Assembly (NCBI GenBank): GCA_905220665.1
Contig: CAJNAR010000159.1
Coordinates: forward strand, 310,001-374,000
Source: Albugo candida
Taxonomy: Eukaryota > Oomycota > Peronosporomycetes > Albuginales > Albuginaceae
Length of the DNA: 64,000 nucleotides
Direction: 5' to 3'
A program made the position numbers and the translations under genes. Below the pieces are notes generated by a model. It searched no databases and was not told the origin of the DNA. It saw nothing but the letters and a program-made list of their open reading frames with translations. This document shows positions 34,354 to 44,085 of the stretch, piece after piece; positions within the stretch are counted from its first letter, which is position 1; each line of letters starts with the position of its first letter.

Positions 34354-35084
34354 ATGTCTACCGCGCAGAAAGCACCAAGAAGCTTCGTGGAATTTTTAGA
34401 ATTGTTATTTCCAATCTTCAAATATTATGCAATTTTGATGCTCTTTTACTTCATGGCCCGTCGATTCAATCGCACGCTCGATAAAGAGTCAGAATCAGCG
34501 CTATTATCGAAGGCAACAACTGCTGTACTCTGTAACTTCTCTGCTAAGCCTAGCTGACGATATTCGAATATATTTTTGCGCAGGAAAAACCAAATTTGTC
34601 GAAAGAGCTTCTACTAGATGGAAGCGATGATGATGAAGAGTGCCAGGAGGAGCTCACTACGGACGGTAGCGTCATAAGAAAGAAGCTTCACTTATGAGAA
34701 TTGATTCTTGATTCTACCTCTCTTCAGGTTCGCGTCTGATCGTCTCCAGCTCCTCTAAAGACTCTCTGCGGTACCTCTAATGATGTTGGATTCAAGTTAT
34801 TCGGTAATTGAGTTTGCTGAACATCTAGAAAGCGATCCAAGCAACATCCACTATTTGAAGGCTTAAAAAAAGTGGAAACAGAAATAAGAAATGCTGATGA
34901 GAATGAAAAGGTTTCAAAAGTTTCTTGGAATGATCTGCATACATCGATGTTGAAGAAATATCAAGAAAAGTATCCGGATCATGGACCCCATATAGCGGAC
35001 GAGCAAGAAGGATACGATGATGACTTCAAAGAATTGTTGAAAAAACACAACATCGACATAAGCCGTATGGAAAAAGCCAATTGA
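34354..35084 (+). CDS. Hypothetical single-pass membrane protein, four exons
   Basis: Four exons (34354-34524, 34584-34665, 34728-34770, 34829-35084) separated by GT-AG introns of 59, 62 and 58 nt give one uninterrupted 183-residue protein. Each intron contains or bypasses stops, so the open spliced frame is good evidence of a working gene. Residues about 16-36 (ELLFPIFKYYAILMLFYFMA) form one membrane segment followed by Arg-Arg. The middle is acidic (LDGSDDDEECQEE) and Ser-rich; the C-terminus is charged and helical (HTSMLKKYQEKYPDHGP...). I do not recognise the family. The start follows AATTAAA; the upstream 45 bp abut a LINE-tail insertion, which may affect the promoter. It is the only plausible host gene within the transposon half. 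Confidence 0.6.
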
Positions 35085-36740
35085 GTAAATTCATCAAGAT
35101 TATTATCACATAGCTTTGAATGATTTTTTGACAAACTGTATGCTTTCGGCTTGATCACCTCATTCTGTACTGCTCGACGACATAAACTTTCTCTCACCTC
35201 ATTTTCCGCCCTTTAGGGTCATACCGCATCTCGATAGTAGATCGGATTTGAGAGCATTTTGGTACGTGTTCTTGTAGAGCCAATAAAATGAAGATATTAG
35301 TCATTAATTGAAGGTTGATCGCACGAATATTGCTGGTCTCATACGGCTGAAATCTTCAGCATACCTTGGATTTGGCTGAAAATCCGATGTTATTTAGGAA
35401 AGGCGATTGAATTCCTACGGCTCATGAGATTTGTAGGAGTTCATGTGCCGGAGAGGGTTGGAGCACAGCAGTTGCTATCAGTGCATATATAGACTATCAA
35501 CGATGTTGTACGCTTAATTCTTGTGCTGGAAAGTCACAACAAGCTCGAGACTTCATAATTCCAGCAACACATCAATGAAAAGTGAACACTTGATGAAATG
35601 TAATAAGCGCATCCGACTACTATCATAACTTCCCCGTTAGATATTTGGGCTGCGCTGGTTCTCACAGTATATCGTGGGAATATCTTGGTAGAATTTGGCA
35701 TCTTGTATTGTCGTCCGTCAACTACGTTTTATACATCTATTATAAGGAGAATAAACAAAGCGAGAAATGTGTTATTTGTACAGGTCAATTCGAAAAGAAA
35801 ATCATGCCACCACTTTCTTCGACATATTCAGTAAAAATGCGACAATATGATAATAGCACTGTTGATCGATAGTCGCTGAGTGAGCATTCATCGACAAAAT
35901 TCTCGTCATTGAGTGGCACATAAATAAAAAAAATGACTTCAGCTCCTTCGAGAGCAAAAGAAAGTCACTTAGAACATGAAAGGTTACATGCTCGAGGGGG
36001 AGAACAAAAAATACTCACGTTGGCTGACGTATCGCTTTAGTTTTCACATTGCACGAAGTATCAATTCGTCGCTGACGTGGTCCATGAGAGTGGTGATTAT
36101 CTCAGATAGGCTAAACAAAATCATTACATTAACTTACATGCTCAAAAGGTTATCGAGACTAAAAAAGTTCCTAATGCGCACCATTCTGATCAGCACATCT
36201 TTCGTACTTCCGTGCCACTCAAAGAAGCCCATTATCTGCAAAATACGAAAGTGTCATCCCATTGGCTAATAAACTTTTCCGTGAGCATCACGCCTGCTTC
36301 AAGACTCCCTGTTTTGTTCCTCAGTTGCTTCAAGCTTTGAGCCTTGGTATTCACGCACCACAAATCTTATACTAGCTGCTTCACATTTCATCACAATGCT
36401 GCAAATTTGAAATACTGACGGTATACAAACATTCGAAGCTTCAACTTCTGTTAGGTAATGTGCAAATGCTTGTGTTCTTCTTATGGCATTGCTCAAGTCG
36501 CTCGTTGGAGCAACTATAGAACAAGATCCAATGATTATATCCTGAAAAAGTGTCCGTTTTTACGTGTATGAATTGAGAAGCGTCAGTTGAAGGCGTTTCT
36601 CAACACAGTAGCCGAATGGTTAAAGACTAGAATGAACTTACAAAGACAAATCAGAAACGTCTGAGTTATGTAGTGCAATGTTTTGAAGTAATCAGAGACC
36701 ATTAAGTGGCTTAGATTTTTTAGACCGACTGAGATGAACC
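35085..36740 (-). other. Unassigned region with possible exons of a decayed minus-strand gene
   Basis: Several minus-strand stretches look coding. One is 36541-36304, preceded by a TTTTTCAG acceptor and encoding SCSIVAPTSDLSNAIRRTQA... for about 78 residues. Another is about 36300-36237 (GVMLTEKFISQWDDTFVF). A third is about 36233-36141 (MGFFEWHGSTKDVLIRMVRI). A fourth is about 35960-35800 (VIFFIYVPLNDENFVDECSL...). I could not connect them through consistent GT-AG introns; the upstream donor at 36641 leads into a stop. The 5' end may have been removed by the LINE at 36.74 kb. Elsewhere in the interval I see nothing. Confidence 0.3.
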
Positions 36741-39523
36741 CATTATCGACCTGCTCTTATAGATTCTTTGAATTGCTTGTCACTTTCTTATGCTCGAATC
36801 CAGTTCTTTGTCTGGAATGGATGGATTGCCGGCAGCATTCTACCAACTCGCTCCGAGCGATTTTGGTGAATGTTTGCAAATTGTCTTTGATGATCAACTT
36901 GGTCGAGGCTCTTTGCTGCGCTCTCAGTGTAGTTCGGCAATCACGTTGCTTTAAAAAAAGTATCTCGAGCAGATCCTGGCAACTATCGTCCTATCGCATT
37001 GATATGCGTGGATGTGAAAGTGCTGTCGAAAGTACTTGCCTATCGACTCCGGAAAGTGCTTCCGAAACTAATACACGAATATCAAAAAGCATTTCTGAGG
37101 GGCAGATCCATCCACCACCACATTCGGTACATAAGTGATCTACAGAATTTGATCACTCATCGTGGTGAACAAGCATATGCAATCTTTCTCGATTTTGAGA
37201 AAGCGTACGATCGAGTGGACTGGTCGTACATCTTTGCAGTGCTTTCAAAAATGAATTGTGGAAATTCGTTTATCAAGTGGAAAAAGCTTCTATACACCAG
37301 CACGACTGTTTCGTTGTTGTTGAATGGAACGCTTTCACCGAGGATCAGTCCATCCCGGGGAGTGAAACAAGGTGATCCACTCTCCGCATTGCTCTTGCTC
37401 ATGACAATCGATCTGCTGGGTAATTTATTGTGGAGGAACGACGGCCCTGGTATTTGTATCACTCCAATGGATACATCAACCAGTTTATTCTTTGCGGACG
37501 ACTCGACTTTGTTATCGTCTTCGCTCGGCGGAGTGGAGGCTCAGGAGCAAAATTAAATCTGTCCAAGTCGACTTTACTTCCTCTTAATCGTCCTCAAGTA
37601 TGTCAGCCGTTCGCTTTAGTGAAAGTTTTATTTATCACGTTACGAGACGTTACGAGTCGGTCAAGTATCTAGGAGTTCCTTTCAGTCATTAGTGGGTGAT
37701 TTGATGATTGAATTCCTAGAAGATCGTTTCTTATGGTGGTTTTCGTCAGTGATTTCGTCGTGCAAGAACGCTGCGTGGACGTTTACTGGTGGCGCAGACT
37801 ATGGTTTTGTCAAAATTATGGCATTTTACGGCACATTTCATATCCTGCAGCATTTACTGCGACGCTGGCAATCGATGTTAAATCGATTTGTGTTGAATCG
37901 AAAGTACGAGCGGGATTCAACGCACATGCAACTATTTCGATCGGAACTTTCATATCTGCCTTAATCACAAGGTGGTTTACAGGTTTCGATGATCGAAAAT
38001 CAATCAAAGAAGCAGCGAATCCTATTCCTCCAACAATTTGCGCTCCATTCGAGTACGACTGTTACAGAAACTGGACACTGACTGGAATGGAGATGGTGAA
38101 GACTATCTTACCCAACTTTGGACCGTCTAAGCCGCTTGATATCTTAACGATATCACCTGGTTGGCATGAAACCATGGTTCGTTGGAATGTAGCGTCATCA
38201 TGGTGGAAGCAGACGTGCGTTTGGTGGAGTCAAGTAAATGGGAGCTCACACCGACGACTTTATCTTCGCAGAAGCAACACATAGTTATGTTAAATGCTCC
38301 TGTGTGGCCATATATGGATAATCATCTTCACTTTGAGCAGCGACAACGTTCTAATAGTTCTGTTGCTCATTGTCGATGTATGGGAATGGTCCCAGAACCT
38401 GCGCGGACTTTTCGGATGCAGTTAACTCAAGCGTTCCGTATCCGTTCTCTGCGTGACTTGTTCGGTGGAAGATCAACTTGGTTCGATTCGTCTTTCGAGT
38501 TTGTCTTGCGTTAAAGTACGCACTCAGATGGCACTCCAGCTAAAGTTTCCACGACCAAGCTTTTGCGACGATTGTACGTCAAAGCTACTCAAATTCTTCG
38601 TCGACTTCAACCAGAGGGTGTGTTGTTGTGTCCTGGGCGTTCACTTTCCGGAGCTCATCCGTTTCATTTTGGCATACAAGTTTTGGATAAGAAAGTTTTC
38701 TTTCCAAATATTCCTCGGACTCAACTCTTTCGAGATGTTAGTATAGCAGAACCACCGGATAAGACGCACCCAATGTTGCTGCACTTACCGGAGAGGGACC
38801 GGACAGCTGCTTCGACTTGGGTAAAGAATTTCTCAAAGAGTTTTCAACGTCTTCGTGGACGTTTATTACCAATCTACTCGGACATTCAACCCCGACTTAC
38901 ATATTCAATTCTACCAGTGCGATCCCGGTTCTGGTATATGAAGCAAGCTTATCCGGAAATATCTTGTGCGCATAGGAGCATTGTGGTGAGGTGGAAAGTT
39001 ATCAGCATCTGTTTTTCGACTGTAGTAGGACATACACGATTTGGGAAGAGCTATTCCGATCGTGGATAGCTTTCTTTCCAGCTCGACCTAAGTGGTCGCA
39101 CATTGCGTGTCTACGACTTCCTCTCCTCCGTGAGACGTGGAAACCATTCAGGGTGGTGTTGGAGGATCTTTGGTTTGCATTGGTTGCCATTGCAATCCAT
39201 TTCATCTGGACGGATCGCAATCGACGACTATTCGATCAAACATCTTCAAAACCAACAGGACCAGCTATATCGGTGATTTGTAGCACATTCAGTGCCCATA
39301 TTCGGTTTTGCCAACGGCAGTGCTATGATCCCGCACAGCTTGATCAGCTTCAGACGGTTTTGCTCGGCCTATTGCAATCGGGTTCAGCTAAACGATATTT
39401 CTCCAGTAGATCAACTCTTTTCAAGATACGAAGGCGCGAGCGCTTATAAGTCTGGTCTGAGTGGTCTAGTCTACTCACCGGTCCTTGCTTGCGCCAAGTT
39501 CACTTTTGTGTTGGCAAGTTGCG
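36741..39523 (+). mobile_element. 5'-truncated LINE, second subfamily
   Basis: Starts within the RT domain and runs to the ORF2 C-terminus (stop at 39449) plus about 75 bp. RT motifs: GMDGLPAAFYQLAPSDFGEC (about 36815), NYRPIALICVDVKVLSKV (about 36980), AIFLDFEKAYDRVDW, RGVKQGDPLSALLL and LFFADDSTLLSS (about 37485). The protein is clearly diverged from the near-intact LINE and closer to the fragment at 11.3-12.5 kb. Frames break at about 36955, 37550 and 38515. It meets the near-intact LINE tail to tail at about 39.52 kb. Confidence 0.75.
36760..39449 (+). pseudogene. LINE ORF2 remnant (RT to zf-RVT)
   Basis: The main open pieces are 36999-37556 (palm and fingers of RT, with the FADD active site retained), 37692-37964, 38182-38514 and 38563-39449. 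The C-terminal stretch holds the zf-RVT-like block (about 38985-39045: VESYQHLFFDCSRTYTIWEE, partly frameshifted) and LVAIAIHFIWTDRNRRLFDQ, parallel to LQAVTLHFVWTDRNRRLFDH in the near-intact LINE. Confidence 0.75.
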
Positions 39524-39564
39524 TAGTAGCCGGCAAATTGAGAAGTGCCTGTCTAGCTCAGTTG
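39524..39564 (+). repeat. LINE target-site duplication, left copy (tRNA-Lys 5' part)
   Basis: 41 bp matching 46634-46675 except for one missing T. It consists of the tRNA-Lys 5' flank (TAGTAGCCGGCAAATTGAGA...) and the first 18 nt of the tRNA (GCCTGTCTAGCTCAGTTG at 39547-39564). The LINE 3' end follows at 39565. Confidence 0.85.
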
Positions 39565-39860
39565 AAGGTGTCTATATTACTAGAATTAGACGAACTGACT
39601 TCTCTAGTTGCCTAGGCTATCTTAAATAACATATATACATATAAAAAACGTTTCGTGAAATACCTGTGAGAGATGATAAAATGTCGTCTCGTTGATAATC
39701 TCGTATCGTAGTAGCCTCAGCACCCTTAATACGGACTGTGTCCAGCTTGTAAATGCTGTAAAGTTGAAAAAGTTGTTAAGTTGTAAAAATGGTCCAAAAG
39801 TACCGTGGGTTGCAAATTGGTGTGCGCCACACTACGGTGAGAAGAACCAGCCAACTAGGA
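39565..39860 (-). other. LINE 3' UTR with conserved hairpin
   Basis: The last about 195 nt are shared with the copies at 34101-34296 and 21885-22078. Pairing arms TCTCGTAT (39699-39706) and a partner near 39729-39735 surround a conserved loop (GTGCTGAGGCTACTACG on the minus strand). LINE 3' UTR structures are often the recognition site for their reverse transcriptase; that role is inferred here. Confidence 0.5.
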
Positions 39861-42800
39861 CTAGGATCCGAGTTGCACTTGCATTTTGACTTGTCTGTGC
39901 CGTACCCGCAGTAATGATCTTCGGCTTCTGAAAAATCCACCAAATGATCCTTGCGTTGCGAGTTGATCCAGCACCTTTGCAAGCCGAATGCGCTCCTCTT
40001 GTTCGTAACACTGTCTTCGAAAGTACCGAACGTGCGCACTAAACGTGGTGTAGATCACGGAAAGTGCTGGAACTGTCGGAGTTGCTGATCGATGATCGAA
40101 CAAACGACGATTCCGATCTGTCCAGACGAAGTGCAGTGTCACCGCTTGCAATGCAAGCCACAAATCCGATATAATTGCTAAATATTCTTTCCAATCCGAC
40201 CGTAGTGTTGGTACGATTGCACATGCAATATGCGTCCAACGTGGTCGAGAGGAGAAAAACTGATCCCAACTAGGGAGTAACTCTCGCCATAACTGTGCCG
40301 TGTGATCGCACTCTAGAAAGAGATGTTGATCGGATTCCACTGCCCCACACGAAGGCTGCGTGCACAATATAATGTCGGGCTGAATATCCTTTAAGAACCA
40401 GAAACGAGATCGAACTGGCAACATCCGAAAGGCGATACGAAACTGTAAATCCTCAAAAATTGGTAATACACGTTTTCGAAGATGCCGTGATGTAGCCATA
40501 AAAGTTCGAACTCGTTCTGAATCCAGTGCGTCCGATCTCTCCCGTGATGACCAATGTGTCGACATCGGATGACTCTTGGTTGGTTCGGGAGGTTTCCAGA
40601 CGATTCGTGATAGTTGTGAGCGTGGAATAGATGGAAAATAATGTTTTTTTTCCTTGCTTTTTACTCCCACATAAAATGATCTGCCACTTGTAGTTGGTAT
40701 AATCCAAGTGATGAGACCAATCGTCGAGTGGATACGCTGGAGAATCTGAGTGATTTCATTGTAAAGTCGACTCAGCAACTTTTCTTCAGACATATCCGAG
40801 GTGTTCTGCTCTTCGTCGTTGTAATAGTTGGCGACGAAATCTTCCTTCGTTGGCCATGTGTCGCTTTCACGAAAAAAGTCTTGCAAACTTCGAACGTCGA
40901 AAAGTGTAGCAAACGTTTTTCGAAATGTTCGATGTGGTTCATCCACCATGCCAAGATTGTACCAAACGTTCTGCGTACTCGGATGACGAGTAGCAGCTTC
41001 GTAACGTAATTTTTGGTCGCAGTGAAACCACATCGGCTGTTCCATGTAGTACTGACGGCGTTGTGAAACATTTAAATCTGATATTGAAATGCTCCAATTC
41101 ATCTGATGCCACATTTCAAATGCGTGTTTCCACCATGACGATATGCTCTCCCATTGAACCATTTTTCCATGTCGATTTGGTGCGATGGTGAATATATCCA
41201 TCGGCTTGTGTGGTCCAAAGGGAGGCTGGATAAGTTGTAATAATTCCGTCGAAGCTGTTGTCCAATTCGCAGGAATAATTGTTGACGCATCGGATGCGAA
41301 CTGCTGAAGGAATTGAATACGTTGTAGCTTTAGTCGTCCCACCAAAAAAGGAACTTGTAGTCCACCATCTTGTCGGCGAAGATATAAAAACTCTTTGCTG
41401 AGTAGGTGAACATGTTTTGAATCTTTTTTGTGTTTCCGACCAAGCACAAATCGATTTAACATCGATTGCCACTGTCGAATTGTCGCTGCTGGTATGTCTA
41501 CGTGCATCGTGTAATGCCACAAACGTGATAAAATCATCGTCTGCGCAACCAGTAGTCGACCACGGACAGTTCGTGCTCGTCGAAACCATACACCAAACCC
41601 ATCGTAAAAACGCTTGTCGAGAGTTGAAATAACCATCGAATGAGTTGGTTTCTGGCCGAACGGAATACCCAAATACTTGACCGAATCCTCCGGACCCATT
41701 ATGGTCAAATTGGGAATACGTGGACATGGCTTCGTCCGATTCAACGAGAGCAAGGATGATTTACTCAAGTTGAGTTTCGCACCCGATCCATCGCAATAGA
41801 CTTGGACGAGTTCAAGTTGCGTCAAAACACCATTTGGTGTCTCTGAAAGCAATGTCGAATCGTCCGCAAAAAATAATCCAGTTGCGACAGTCGTGCCATT
41901 ATCCAAATGCCATGTTCTTCATGTTGTCGAAGTAAATTTCCCAAAGGTTCGATCGTCATCAGAAAAAGTAATGCTGAGAGAGGATCACCTTGTTTCACTC
42001 CACGTTGTGGTGTAATAGATGGTGTGATATTTCCATTAATCATCAACTGCGCCTTTGTGTTATTGTACAAAAGACGAACCCAGTCGATGAAACTTTTTCC
42101 AACGCCCATTTTTTCCAAAACGCGAAACATGTACGTCCAATTGACTCGATCATAAGCTTTCTCAAAGTCGAGAAAAGTCGCATAAGCTTCCTCCCCACGA
42201 TGAGTGACCAAGTCTTGGATGTCGGTGAGATGTCGAATATGATGATGCATTGACCTTCCTCGCACGAATGCTTTTTGATCTTGATGGATCAATTTTGGCA
42301 AAAAACGTTGCAATCGATACGCCAACACTTTTGAAAGTACTTTTACATCGACACAAAGCAGTGCGATCGGTCGATAGTTGCCAGGATCACCTCGTGATCC
42401 TTTTTTGTACAATAATGTTATTGCCGAGTGACGTTGTGATCGAAGTAGAATTCCTCTTTCCAGCTGATATTCGAACACGATCTTCAGACACTCGCCAAAC
42501 GTTTCCGGATCAAGCTGATAAAATGCAGCTGGTAGTCCATCCATACCTGGAGAAGAACTACTCCGCATGTGCTTGATCGCTTCCGCCATCTCGGTCGTAC
42601 TTAACCGAGTGAGAGACGTTCTTGCTCTGCTGAGGCAAGTGAAACTTGAATCGAATCGAGTAACTTTTTTTGCTTTCTTTCACTTGGATCATATGAGTCG
42701 GTCTCTGAGCTATAAAGAGAGCCCATGACACCACCCCAATGATCTCTGAATTCGTCAATAATCTCCCTCGGGTTCGATGTCACTGTACCACATTTTTTGG

Positions 42801-44085
42801 TAACATTTTCGATCGGCACGCGACGACAAGAACTATCCGGAGGGCGAAAAAAATGCTTTGAAGAGTTTTCCATATGCTTCACGTGATGGTCGAAGCTGTC
42901 ATCTTGGTTGTATTTCGCGTTGTTTTCGACTGAAAGTCGAAATTGTTCGAGACTCGATTCGTAAAAGTACCGTGACTCATTGGTGTCGTGGATGCGATAT
43001 CGAGCTGCTGCGACTTCCAAAACACGCTGGCTAGACTCAACATCACGTCGGCTATCTTGTGCAACCTTTTTTTCGATTCCTTGAAGCTGTTTCTTGATTT
43101 TCGTCTTCCAACTTTCCCACATTTTACCGGGATTCGAAGTTGTCCGTAACTGGTTGAGCACCAAATTCGCTTCCAATTTGATTGCTTCGACAACTTTAGG
43201 ATATTCAAATAGTCGTAATGAGCATTTCCAATATCCTCGACCGGGTGATTGAGTTGGATTTGCAAAAGTTACTTTTTGTGCCAGATGATCTCCCGCATGT
43301 CGTGGACGAAAATACTCAGAGGTTTTGTATACCATATTGAATAGCTCTTCCGACATGCAGATATAATCAAGTCGATTCTTGCGCGGTAATGGTCCTGTAA
43401 ATACTTTTTCAGTCGGATGCTGGATTCGCCAAGCGTCTACCACACCCAACTGTGAAAGCCATTCCAAACACGCTAGTCGACTTGGTTCGTGTCGAATTGT
43501 TCCACTCGAAGCATCGATAGCTGGATCGAGTGGTGTGTTGAAATCACCAAATACGATATGTGTTGCGGTCGATTCGAAAGTGTTGGAAAGCAATAACTCA
43601 TAAAAACCCACTCGTTCCTCGACCTTGACCGGTGCATATACATTGTGAATATACACCGGTGCATATACATTGTGAATATACACCGGTGCATCGTGAATGA
43701 GAAGACGCAAAACCAAATAACGATTTCGAATGCTTCGTTCGGTAAGTTCTTCAGCTGTTGAGTAACCGGGAAAGTCCGAACGAAGAATTGTCATGACGCC
43801 GCCACTGCGGTTTTGAGTCGGATGTAGAAATGCACTGTTGTGATCATTGACAAACATTTTGTGCTGCATTTTTGAGGATAATAAAAACTGAAATGAGTCC
43901 AGTTGGTTGTGATCGTGAAACTTGGTTTCTTGAACACAACAAATGGAGTGTTGTGATAGGATGTGGTCGATAAAAAGATGACCATTTTTATGAATTCCAT
44001 TAACATTCACCGTGAGTGCTGAGATATTGTTCCACGTTGGAATAATCGAGGAGCCCTTAGCATTCACGCTGAAGTGGACCGGCAA
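39861..44085 (-). pseudogene. LINE ORF2 (APE endonuclease, reverse transcriptase, zf-RVT), two frameshifts
   Basis: Three successive frames: 44085-42601 (494 aa), 42589-41822 (255 aa) and 41906-39861 (681 aa). The endonuclease carries LTVNVNGIHKNGHLF, CCVQETKF, SGGVMTI, VFGDFNTPLDPAID, NRLDYICM and AGDHLAQKVTF. RT carries SPGMDGLPAAFYQ, NYRPIALLCVDVKVLSK, FLDFEKAYDRVNW, RGVKQGDPLSALLF and the active site FFADDSTLLS. The C-terminal zf-RVT is SCGAVESDQHLFLECDHT. Comparison with the copy at 12.6-19.2 kb shows one base lost near 42612 and one lost at about 41903 (GGATAATGG, against GGATTAATG). All catalytic motifs survive, so inactivation is recent. Confidence 0.85.
43629..43690 (-). repeat. 27-bp in-frame tandem duplication in the LINE endonuclease
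   Basis: Two complete 27-bp units and a partial third, starting at 43629, 43656 and 43683. They encode a repeated nine-residue block (VYIHNVYAP) in the N-terminal endonuclease domain. The frame is kept. Confidence 0.9.

Noticed and set aside
36115..36141. GTAAGT...TTTAG on the minus strand as a 27-nt intron joining two open stretches.
   Set aside because: All supported introns in this window are 47-63 nt; a 27-nt intron would be far outside that range.
36600..36640. GTAGCCGAATGGTTAAAGAC resembles a tRNA-Ser/Leu box A.
   Set aside because: No box B, cloverleaf or pol III terminator follows within the expected distance.
42590..42640. Both better-preserved LINE copies have ORF2 broken just ahead of the RT, with TAAGTACGACCGAGATG following; this looked like a programmed stop-restart between endonuclease and RT.
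   Set aside because: Aligning the two copies shows that each lost one base at a different position within about 15 nt. Restoring either base removes the stop, so these are two independent frameshifts in an ancestrally continuous ORF2.
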